A stretch of DNA of 64,000 bases from Meridianimarinicoccus sp. MJW13. GTDB taxonomy: Bacteria; Pseudomonadota; Alphaproteobacteria; Rhodobacterales; Rhodobacteraceae. Of this stretch, positions 18,577 to 27,261 are shown piece by piece (the stretch's first letter is position 1; each line of letters begins with the position of its first letter). Under the pieces are notes generated by a model. That model was not told where the DNA came from, made no database searches, and saw nothing but the letters and a program-made list of their open reading frames with translations. The stretch is from the NCBI RefSeq assembly GCF_014901205.1, contig NZ_JACNMU010000002.1, positions 1 through 64,000 on the forward strand, read 5' to 3'. The translations under genes and the position numbers were made by a program.

Positions 18577-18999
18577 CTATTCATCGGGCGCCACCTTTCC
18601 ACGCAGGGATTTCACCTGCCCGCGCTGGGTCTTGGCTTCCAGCCGCCGCCGGATAGAGCCTTTGGTGGGTTTTGTCGGACGCCGCCGTTTGGGCGCGACC
18701 AGCGCCTTGCGCACCAGATCGGCCAGCCGTTCGCGGGCAATCTCGCGATTGCGGGCCTGGCTGCGGGTGTCCTCGACCCGCAGAATCAGCGCGCCATCGT
18801 CGGTCCAGCGGCGTCCGGCCAGGCGGCGCAACCGGGTCTTGACCGGGGCGGCAAGATGCGGGCTTCGGGCGGCTTCGAACCGCAGTTCGACGGCGGTGGA
18901 CACCTTGTTCACATTCTGCCCCCCCGGACCCGAGGCGCGGGTGAAGTTCTCGGTGAACTCCCAGTCTTGCAGGGTGATGTCGGGTGAAATCTCAATCAT
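18577..18999 (-). CDS. arfB: Alternative ribosome-rescue factor ArfB
   Basis: ArfB (YaeJ) is a peptidyl-tRNA hydrolase that rescues ribosomes stalled at mRNA 3' ends. The 140-residue protein carries the release-factor GGQ motif in RASGPGGQNVNKVSTAVELRF and a basic C-terminal tail rich in Arg and Lys (KRRRPTKPTKGSIRRRLEAKT) that enters the mRNA channel. The length is typical. It is followed closely by the APH-fold gene on the same strand and preceded by a terminator that separates it from the locus at 19.0-19.25 kb. Confidence 0.94.
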   Translation of the reverse strand: MIEISPDITLQDWEFTENFTRASGPGGQNVNKVSTAVELRFEAARSPHLAAPVKTRLRRLAGRRWTDDGALILRVEDTRSQARNREIARERLADLVRKALVAPKRRRPTKPTKGSIRRRLEAKTQRGQVKSLRGKVAPDE

Positions 19000-19016
19000 G
19001 ACCTGTGGACCGTTAC

Positions 19017-19042
19017 GAAAAGGGCCGCCCTTGGGCGACCCT
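19017..19042 (-). terminator. Terminator upstream of arfB, ending an unannotated transcript
   Basis: AGGGCCGCCC (19021-19030) pairs with GGGCGACCCT (19033-19042) with one G-U pair and a two-base TT bridge in the plus-strand reading. On the minus strand it is followed by a short T run. No classical gene ends here, so it implies a short transcript arriving from 19.1-19.25 kb. Confidence 0.55.
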
Positions 19043-19066
19043 TCGAGACTGAAAGGAGGGGGTGAA

Positions 19067-19201
19067 ATGGATCTTCATCCCCGGCCGGTGGGTGTTACGC
19101 CTTACGACACTTTGTCGGGCTTGCCCCCGAAACCGGAATTCACACCTCTCTCCAATACCTCTCTTGACACTGGATCACCTCCTTCCGCTTGTTTCCGTTG
19201 A
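19067..19201 (+). CDS. Possible 44-residue ORF on the plus strand
   Basis: An ATG at 19067 follows AAAGGAGG (19052-19059) by seven bases and opens a 44-codon frame (begins MDLHPRPVGVTPYDTLSGLP). Third codon positions are not as GC-rich as in neighbouring genes, and the protein resembles nothing I know. It lies exactly opposite the minus-strand candidate at 19102-19170, so at most one is likely to be the functional reading, or the locus acts as RNA. Confidence 0.2.
   Translation: MDLHPRPVGVTPYDTLSGLPPKPEFTPLSNTSLDTGSPPSACFR
19102..19170 (-). CDS. Possible 22-residue peptide with a maximal Shine-Dalgarno
   Basis: A GTG at 19170 opens a 22-codon frame ending in TAA (begins MSREVLERGVNSGFGG). 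It is preceded by AAGGAGGTGATCC (19184-19172), a 13-base perfect complement of the 16S rRNA 3' end. Codon use (AGA, GTA, TTG) is unlike the GC3-rich neighbours. A terminator lies at 19017-19042, and TTGACA is found upstream at 19234-19229, so a short transcript is plausible. Whether the peptide or the RNA matters cannot be told from sequence. Confidence 0.3.
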   Translation of the reverse strand: MSREVLERGVNSGFGGKPDKVS

Positions 19202-19276
19202 GGGAAAGCGTGCCACGAACCGCGAAAATGTCAAAGCAAAATCTCGCGGTGCGTCGGGGAAGGTGAACCGGACGGC

Positions 19277-19900
19277 TCAGGCCGGGTGCGCGGACAGGCG
19301 GGCCACGATGGCACGAAACGGCACCAGCGCAAGCAGCGCCAGGGACAGTTTCACCATCCAGTCGGCCACGGCCAGAGACACCCACAGCGGCACCATCGGG
19401 CCCACACCCAGCAGCGGCAGGGCTTCATTGGCCCAAGACACATCATTTCCGGGTTCCAGGAACACCAGGCTGGCGGAAAAGGCGATGGTGAAGAACAAAG
19501 CGGTATCCAGGCTGGATCCCAGAAGCGACGAAGCCAGCGGTGCACGCCACCATTTGCCGCCGCGCAGGCGGTCGAAGATGGCCACGTCCAGCAGTTGCGC
19601 GGTCAGGAAGGCGGTGCCCGAGGCCAGTGCGATGCGCAGGGTGACCAGCGGTCCGAACTCGCCGTGGATCTGCGTGCCGATCAGCGAACAGGCGATGCCG
19701 ACAACGAACCCGGCCAGAACCACCTTGCGGGCCGGGCCGGGACCATAGACGCGATTCATCACGTCGGTCACAAGGAAGGCCAGCGGATAGGTAAAGGCGC
19801 CCCATGTCAGCCATTGGCCGAACAGGAACTGCACCAGAATGTTGGAGGCAACGACGATGGCCGCCATGGCGGCAATGCCGGGAAGCACGCGAGGAGTCAT
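19277..19900 (-). CDS. Queuosine precursor transporter (YhhQ family)
   Basis: The 207-residue protein is an inner-membrane member of the VUT/YhhQ family, which takes up 7-cyano-7-deazaguanine for tRNA queuosine synthesis. Six hydrophobic segments can be seen, and the family signatures FTYPLAFLVTDVMNRVYGPGPARKVV and GTAFLTAQLLDVAIFDRLR are clear, along with SSLLGSSLDTALFFTIAF. The start at 19900 gives the usual length. It lies 60 bases after the phytase-like esterase gene and may be the last gene of that minus-strand series. Confidence 0.9.
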   Translation of the reverse strand: MTPRVLPGIAAMAAIVVASNILVQFLFGQWLTWGAFTYPLAFLVTDVMNRVYGPGPARKVVLAGFVVGIACSLIGTQIHGEFGPLVTLRIALASGTAFLTAQLLDVAIFDRLRGGKWWRAPLASSLLGSSLDTALFFTIAFSASLVFLEPGNDVSWANEALPLLGVGPMVPLWVSLAVADWMVKLSLALLALVPFRAIVARLSAHPA

Positions 19901-19960
19901 CTATCTGATCCGTTTTTGCAAGGTAGCGGAGACTTGGCTCGCCAAGGCGAACGGGGCCAT

Positions 19961-20908
19961 CTAGCCGCAATTGGTGCGACAATCAAGACCGTCTCGCCAC
20001 CGCGCCGGCAGCCGGTACTCGACGATCTCGGTGCGCTGCACGGATCGAAAGTTGTCGTCCGACACCATGGTCAGGCGAATGTCGCCGGCCCGATCTTCCC
20101 AGACCGCCAGGCCTTCCAGATTGTCATGGGTGCCGAAAAACGTCTCCAGCAGAAGCTGTTCGTCGGCCAGGCCGTCCGCTGTGAAAGCAAAGCTGCGAAT
20201 GCGGCTGGCAAATCCCAGGATCGGGACATAGTGCCGTTCCAGCAGATACAGACGCCCGTCCGGGCCCAGATCGGCACCCACGGGCAGGAATTTGCCGTCG
20301 CGGCGCAGGGTGTAGGGCACGGTCCAGCGCTTGTTCTCGAAGCGGAAGACAGGAAAGGGCCGCTCCCACTCCCCAGACCGCTCGGGGATGGCGATGGGGC
20401 GGTTGCGCGGGTCCAGCGCCAGCGCTTCGAAGCCCGAGTTTTCCTGCAAGACCTCCAGCCAGTCGCCGGGGGGCAGGTCGCGCGTCACACCGGTGTCGGC
20501 ATCCAGAATGCCCACCGTGTGCTTGGCTTCCGACGAATAATACAGAACCCCGCCCGGCACCTGCGCCAGCCCTTCGGTATCGGCGCCCTGGCTGATCCGC
20601 GTGCGTCCCTTGGTGTCGGTCAGGTCGATAGCCGGTGTGACGCTCGCGCCCGACAGCTTGCCGCCCTCGCGCTGCAACACGCCGCGAAACATCACCGCGC
20701 GGTCCGACAGGCTGATGAAGGCGTTGCCGTCCTGATCCAGTTCCAGCGCCGAAAGACCGCCGAATCGCGGCTCGCTCGGCATGCTGAGCACCAGTTCCCC
20801 GACCGGGATCAGCACCCCTTGCGGCACCGGCGCCACGGCGGGCAGCAGGGCGGCGGCGGCCAGCGCGGGCAGCCACCGGGGCGGGAAACTTCGGCGCGTT
20901 CGGGTCAT
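19961..20908 (-). CDS. Exported protein with phytase-like esterase domain
   Basis: The 315-residue protein has an N-terminal signal ([20 protein letters not shown]) with Ala-rich core, then a beta-propeller-like domain of the esterase-like-activity-of-phytase family. Features are [23 protein letters not shown], a [10 protein letters not shown] repeat, the [21 protein letters not shown] stretch and the end [10 protein letters not shown]. The protein ends with two cysteines (CRTNCG). It is probably periplasmic. The substrate is unknown; family members are annotated only by homology to phytase-associated domains. It is 74 bases after mepA on the same strand. Confidence 0.78.
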   Translation of the reverse strand: MTRTRRSFPPRWLPALAAAALLPAVAPVPQGVLIPVGELVLSMPSEPRFGGLSALELDQDGNAFISLSDRAVMFRGVLQREGGKLSGASVTPAIDLTDTKGRTRISQGADTEGLAQVPGGVLYYSSEAKHTVGILDADTGVTRDLPPGDWLEVLQENSGFEALALDPRNRPIAIPERSGEWERPFPVFRFENKRWTVPYTLRRDGKFLPVGADLGPDGRLYLLERHYVPILGFASRIRSFAFTADGLADEQLLLETFFGTHDNLEGLAVWEDRAGDIRLTMVSDDNFRSVQRTEIVEYRLPARWRDGLDCRTNCG

Positions 20909-20982
20909 GCAGGGTCCAGGGTCACAGGGTTGCTTGCGGCCCTGTCTGACCCTTCAGGCGTGCCGAGACAAGTGCGGCGCCC

Positions 20983-21894
20983 TCAATTCGCGGCAAGGAT
21001 CCAACGGCACTGTTTGGGAAGGTCGGCGAGGGTGAAGTCGCGCACGTTCTTTTTCTTCGGCGCGGGTTTGGCCGGTTTTGTGCCGGGCTTCTTGGTCGGG
21101 GACAGTGCCTCGGTCACCCACCAGTTCAGCGTGTCGTCGCAGCCGCTGCCGCCCTTGGACAGCTCTTTCACCGTGGGTTTCTGGGTCACACAGCCCTTGT
21201 TGCCCTTGGGACATTTCAGGCGCACATGGAAATGAAAGTCATGGCCCCAGTAGGGCCGGATCTTCTGCAACCACTTCTTGTCACTGCGCGAGGAAGCCAG
21301 GCACAGCTGGATTTTCACCGGCGGGGTTACGAAAATGCGGTCCACCGCCGGATCGCGCGCGGCGGCTTCCAGAATGGCGGCGTGTTGCGGGGTGTAGTTG
21401 CCGTTCACGCGGCGCTGATCCTTGGACCGTACCGAGATCGAGCTGAGCTTTTCGCGCTGGTTGCGGCTGAGGTTCAGCGATTTGGCCGGCAGCATCCAGA
21501 TGTCGATGTCCAGCCCGATCTGGTGGCTTTGGTGGCCCGAGATCATGGGCCCGCCGCGCGGCTGGCTGATATCCCCGATATACAAGCCCTTCCAGCCCGG
21601 CTGTTTGGCGGCCTGCGCGCTGAGCCGCTCGATGAACTCGATGGCTTCGGGGTGGCCCCAGTTGCGGTTACGCGACAGGCGCATCGCCTGCCAGGTGGGG
21701 CCGGTTTCGGGAAGCTGCTCCAGCCCGGCGGCGCATCCCTTGGCATAGCTGCCGATACTGTGCGGCTTGTGCGGAGAGGCCGTCTTGGCCGTTCCGAACA
21801 TGGCATTCGCTTTCTGCTGGGCGCTGGCGGGACTGGCCAGCGCCAGAAGCGGGATCAGGAAGGCGGTCAATAGGGCCTTGCGGATGACTGTCAT
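20983..21894 (-). CDS. mepA: Penicillin-insensitive murein endopeptidase
   Basis: MepA cleaves D-alanyl-meso-diaminopimelate cross-links in peptidoglycan using zinc in the periplasm. The 303-residue protein has a signal peptide ending ASPASAQ (about residue 25). Zinc-site residues are seen in SGHQSHQIGLDIDIW and in the later HDFHFHVRLKCP. Several cysteines (CAAG, CLAS, CPKGNKGC, GCDD) match the disulfide-bonded family. The gene follows the MFS transporter gene by three bases, so the two are co-transcribed. Confidence 0.93.
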   Translation of the reverse strand: MTVIRKALLTAFLIPLLALASPASAQQKANAMFGTAKTASPHKPHSIGSYAKGCAAGLEQLPETGPTWQAMRLSRNRNWGHPEAIEFIERLSAQAAKQPGWKGLYIGDISQPRGGPMISGHQSHQIGLDIDIWMLPAKSLNLSRNQREKLSSISVRSKDQRRVNGNYTPQHAAILEAAARDPAVDRIFVTPPVKIQLCLASSRSDKKWLQKIRPYWGHDFHFHVRLKCPKGNKGCVTQKPTVKELSKGGSGCDDTLNWWVTEALSPTKKPGTKPAKPAPKKKNVRDFTLADLPKQCRWILAAN

Positions 21895-21897
21895 GGG

Positions 21898-23241
21898 TCA
21901 CTGCTCTCCGTCGCTTTTGACCCAGCCTAACACGATCAGCCCCCCGATAAAGAGGGCTAGCAAAGGTGTGATCCCCAGTTGCTGGCTGCCGGTAAGGTCC
22001 GTGGTGACCGCCACCAGGATCGGCGCGGCAAAGGAAGTCGCCTTGCCGGCCAGCGCATACAGCCCGAATTCGCGCGTGGCGTGGCCCTTTTCGGCCTGAA
22101 ACACCATCATCGTCCGCGACGAGGCCTGAAGCGCGCCGCCCGCCGCCCCGATCACCACGCCGACGCCATAAAAGGCGATGTCGGGCAGGCGGCTGCTGGA
22201 CTCGACCGCCATGCCGAAGACCGAGGCGCGCGAAATGAAGATCGCGGCCAGCGTCGCGCCGATCAGGCACAGGATCGACACCACGATCACCGGCATCGGG
22301 CCGAAGCGTTCGTCGCACATGCCGCCGATCCAGGCGACCACGGTGGCCGAGACCACCGCCAGGATACCGAAAACGCCCACGTCGATCACCGACCAGTTCA
22401 GCACCCCGGCCGCATAGACCCCACCGAAGAAATACAGCCCGTTCAGCGCATCGCGGTACAGCATCGAGGCGATCAGGTAGTTGCGCAGGCTGGCCCGGTG
22501 GCGCAACCCCCGCAGCGTTGCTTTCAGGTCGGGCCATGCGGCGCGTGACGCTTCCAGCACCGTTGCGATGGGCGGCGGCTTGGGGGCGTGCACCCAGGCG
22601 AAAAAGGGGATCATGAAGACCATGAACCACAGCGCGGTGAAGGGGCCGACCGCGCGGGTGCCTTCGCGTTTCGTGGCATCCAGGCCGAAGGGCGGGTCCA
22701 GCCCGATCAGGGTTTTCCCGGTGCTGGCATTGTCCGCCAGGAACACCAGCATGAAAATCAGCGCCAGAAGCCCGCCCAGATAGCCGAAGGCCCAGCCGTT
22801 GCCCGACACCCTGCCGATCTTTCCCTTGGGCGCAAGATCGGGCAGCATCGCGTTGGTGAAGATGGTGGCGAACTCCATCCCCAACAGGCCCAGCCCGAAA
22901 AAGGCCAATGTCATCCACAGGTTGAAACTGTCGGGGGCGGCGGCCCAAAGGCTCCACGCGCCGATCACGTAGCAGGCTGAAAACACCCAGATGAACAGCA
23001 TCCGCGTGCCGGGCCCGGTGCGATCCGCGATAGAGCCCAGCAGCGGGGCCAGCAGGGCAATCACCACCCCGGCCGCGCCCACGCCGTACCCCCAGGCGGA
23101 TTGCGCGGCGGTGCCGTCGCCCACCAGTTCGGTCACATAGGGGCCGAAAATGAAGGTCAGCAACAGGGTGTTATACGGCTGACTGGCCCAATCGAAAAAA
23201 TACCAGCCCCAGATACGGCGGCTGTTCATCTGAAACTGCAT
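21898..23241 (-). CDS. MFS transporter, UMF1 (Atg22-like) family
   Basis: The 447-residue protein has about twelve hydrophobic segments and the UMF1-type N-terminus RIWGWYFFDWASQPYNTLLLTFIFGPY. The motif LLGSIADRTGPGTRMLF is the cytoplasmic loop 2-3 signature of major facilitator proteins, and ALQASSRTMMVFQAEKGHATREFGLYAL is typical of the subfamily. The substrate is unknown; fungal Atg22 exports amino acids from vacuoles, but that does not transfer directly. The start could be M1 or M5. Close linkage to mepA (three bases) hints at murein-peptide traffic, which is inference only. Confidence 0.82.
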   Translation of the reverse strand: MQFQMNSRRIWGWYFFDWASQPYNTLLLTFIFGPYVTELVGDGTAAQSAWGYGVGAAGVVIALLAPLLGSIADRTGPGTRMLFIWVFSACYVIGAWSLWAAAPDSFNLWMTLAFFGLGLLGMEFATIFTNAMLPDLAPKGKIGRVSGNGWAFGYLGGLLALIFMLVFLADNASTGKTLIGLDPPFGLDATKREGTRAVGPFTALWFMVFMIPFFAWVHAPKPPPIATVLEASRAAWPDLKATLRGLRHRASLRNYLIASMLYRDALNGLYFFGGVYAAGVLNWSVIDVGVFGILAVVSATVVAWIGGMCDERFGPMPVIVVSILCLIGATLAAIFISRASVFGMAVESSSRLPDIAFYGVGVVIGAAGGALQASSRTMMVFQAEKGHATREFGLYALAGKATSFAAPILVAVTTDLTGSQQLGITPLLALFIGGLIVLGWVKSDGEQ

Positions 23242-23296
23242 TTCGGTTACCCCTGCACGCCGCGACTATGCCGTGCGGGCGCGGGGGTCGCAATGG

Positions 23297-23860
23297 TCAG
23301 GCGGCGCGCGCCTGCAAATGCGCGGGCGTGTCCTGCATCGGCGGCCAGGGGCGCAGGGCGTCGGCCTCGGCCCAGGCGCGCACCCAGTCGGGCAGCTGCG
23401 GCTCTGGCAGCGGGCGATCGAAGGCGGCCAGCACCCGGTCGGTGCGCACCAGCCCGTTCCGATCCGTGACCGCCATGCGGATCAGCACATGCGAGGTACA
23501 CTCGGTGCCCTTCCACATGGCGTGTTCGAGATAGAGGAATTTCTCGTCCCAGCCGACGCAGCGCGACGTCATGCGCAGCCGGTCGAAAACCCGCACGCGT
23601 TTGCGATAGCGGACCGAGGATCCGGCCACGGTCATCATCCAGCCTTCGCGGCGGAGGGTGCCGACAAACCCGGTGCGGCCCGCCAGCACCAAGCGGCCCA
23701 GATCGAACAGGGTCAGCACGCGGCCGTTGTTCATCTCTAGCCACATGTCCAGATCCCAGGGCCAGCAGATGTGATGCGAGACGTGGGTGTCGAGGATGTC
23801 CAGCGGCGGTGCCTTTCTGAACTTCCAGAATTCTTTCGACATGCGCAGGAATGGATACAT
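23297..23860 (-). CDS. Acyl-CoA thioesterase family protein (hotdog fold)
   Basis: From the ATG at 23860, preceded by AGGAGG, the protein has 187 residues and looks like a 4HBT-type hotdog thioesterase. The family features visible are WPWDLDMWLEMNNGRVLTLFDLGR (helix region with the DxxxxxNN pattern), GSSVRYRKRVRVFDRL and FLYLEHAMWKG. Such proteins hydrolyse acyl-CoA or acyl-ACP, but the substrate of this subgroup is not known to me. The gene heads a minus-strand series with the MFS transporter 55 bases downstream. Confidence 0.75.
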   Translation of the reverse strand: MYPFLRMSKEFWKFRKAPPLDILDTHVSHHICWPWDLDMWLEMNNGRVLTLFDLGRLVLAGRTGFVGTLRREGWMMTVAGSSVRYRKRVRVFDRLRMTSRCVGWDEKFLYLEHAMWKGTECTSHVLIRMAVTDRNGLVRTDRVLAAFDRPLPEPQLPDWVRAWAEADALRPWPPMQDTPAHLQARAA

Positions 23861-23994
23861 GGTGGGCCTCCTGCCCCGGATGTGAGCAGGGGCGCGGCTG
23901 ACGTCAACGGAAACGTCGCGGCACGAGGGCTGCGGCTTGTCCTTTGTGGCCTGATTGCCTACTTCCCATGCAGGCCCGTACAAAGGAAGTTTCC

Positions 23995-24282
23995 ATGACG
24001 TCGATACTGCAAATCCTGCTGCTCATCCTGGATGTGGCCTGGTTCATCATGATTGCCCATATCATCATGAGCTGGCTGATCAGCTTTCAGGTTCTTAATC
24101 TGGGGCAGGATCTGGTGCGACAGATCTGGTACGGGCTGAACCGCCTGCTGGAGCCGATCTATGGCCCGATCCGCCGCATCCTGCCCGACATGGGCACGCT
24201 GGACCTGGCGCCGCTGGTGGCGCTGCTGGGGATTTACATTATCCGCATCGTCCTGATGAACAACGCCGCCCTGTTCTACTGA
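23995..24282 (+). CDS. YggT family membrane protein
   Basis: The 95-residue protein has two hydrophobic segments (residues ~5-30 and ~70-93) around a central amphipathic region with GLNRLLEPIYGPIRRILPDMG, the YggT family signature. Members are small inner-membrane proteins linked with osmotic stress tolerance and cell division or chloroplast nucleoid organisation; the molecular role is not settled. The ATG at 23995 follows AAAGGAAG. It is divergent from the thioesterase gene and precedes recQ, separated by a pair of hairpins. Confidence 0.9.
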   Translation: MTSILQILLLILDVAWFIMIAHIIMSWLISFQVLNLGQDLVRQIWYGLNRLLEPIYGPIRRILPDMGTLDLAPLVALLGIYIIRIVLMNNAALFY

Positions 24283-24304
24283 TTTCCCGGCCTCTGCCGT
24301 CTTG

Positions 24305-24346
24305 CACCACAAGGGGTGGTGTGGGATTGTGGCGGCAACCACAATC
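24305..24346 (+). repeat. Two tandem inverted repeats between yggT and recQ
   Basis: CACCAC-AAGGG-GTGGTG (24305-24321) is followed three bases later by GATTGTGG-CGGCAA-CCACAATC (24325-24346), a perfect 8-bp stem. They sit just upstream of the recQ start at 24361. They could be regulatory or an mRNA-processing structure; there is no T run. Confidence 0.5.
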
Positions 24347-24360
24347 AAAGCGGTCGAGGC

Positions 24361-26421
<2,061 letters not shown>

Positions 26422-26469
26422 CGGAAGATGCGCGGCGGGCCGGAACGGTCTGGGCGCCGAAGGAAAGGA

Positions 26470-27261
26470 ATGCCGATGCTGGTTGTGGTCTCTCCCGCGA
26501 AGCGTCTGGACTGGGCGGCGGTCGATGCGCCCGTCGCCACTGCGCCCGATTTTCAGGGTGACGCGATCTATCTGGCCGGGGTGGCCGGGAAGCTGTCGAA
26601 GCCGCAGCTTGAAAAACTGATGTCGATCAGCCCCAAGCTGGCCGCAATAAACCACGACCGGTTTCGTGCGTTTCAGGCTGCGCCCGAGGCTGACGTCACC
26701 CGGCCTGCGATGCACGCCTTTGCCGGGGACACCTACCAGGGGTTGGACGCGGCCAGTCTTGATGCGGATGCGCAGCTTTATGGGCAGGATCATCTGCGGA
26801 TCCTGTCGGGGCTTTACGGCGTGCTGCGCCCCTTTGACGGCATCCAGCCCTATCGCCTGGAAATGGGCTCACGCCTGAAAACCCGCGCGGGCGGGACGCT
26901 CTATGCCTATTGGGGCGACCGGATCGCAAGGGCGCTGGCGGCGCAAGCCGCGGCGACGGGCAGCCGGGTCTTGGTGAATTGCGCCAGTGTCGAATATTTC
27001 TCGGCAGTGGATCTGGCGGCGCTGGGTCTGCCGGTGGTCACGCCGGTGTTCATGGAGGAGCGCGGCGGCGCCCCCAAGATCGTCAGCTTTTACGCCAAGA
27101 AGGCGCGCGGGGCGATGGCGCGCTTCATTGTGGAAAACCGGTTGCGCGACGCGGATGCCTTGCGTGATTTCACCACCGGCGGCTATGCCTATGATGCCGG
27201 GCGCAGTACCCCCGACAAGCCGGTGTTCCTGCGCGACGAGGCCGCGGCGCTGGCCGCCTAG
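26470..27261 (+). CDS. yaaA: Peroxide stress protein YaaA (DUF328)
   Basis: YaaA limits intracellular free iron and oxidative DNA damage during peroxide stress in E. coli. The 263-residue protein has the family start MLVVVSPAKRLD, the helix-hairpin-helix-like core RILSGLYGVLRPFDGIQPYRLEMG, and the basic loop KIVSFYAKKARGAMARFI. ATG at 26470 follows AAAGGA; a second ATG lies two codons further. It sits 48 bases after recQ, which suggests co-transcription of two DNA-damage-related genes. It ends in a four-base overlap with the convergent kinase gene. Confidence 0.93.
   Translation: MPMLVVVSPAKRLDWAAVDAPVATAPDFQGDAIYLAGVAGKLSKPQLEKLMSISPKLAAINHDRFRAFQAAPEADVTRPAMHAFAGDTYQGLDAASLDADAQLYGQDHLRILSGLYGVLRPFDGIQPYRLEMGSRLKTRAGGTLYAYWGDRIARALAAQAAATGSRVLVNCASVEYFSAVDLAALGLPVVTPVFMEERGGAPKIVSFYAKKARGAMARFIVENRLRDADALRDFTTGGYAYDAGRSTPDKPVFLRDEAAALAA

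Noticed and set aside
19171-19184. TGGATCACCTCCTT on the plus strand as a 16S rRNA 3' end fragment
   Set aside because: The 14 bases equal the 16S 3' end, but no flanking rRNA similarity exists; it is simply the complement of a long Shine-Dalgarno sequence on the minus strand.
19901-19960. Possible preQ1 riboswitch before the queuosine precursor transporter gene
   Set aside because: The leader is only 60 bases after the upstream gene, and no consensus preQ1-I or preQ1-II core could be recognised; an A-rich stretch alone is not enough.
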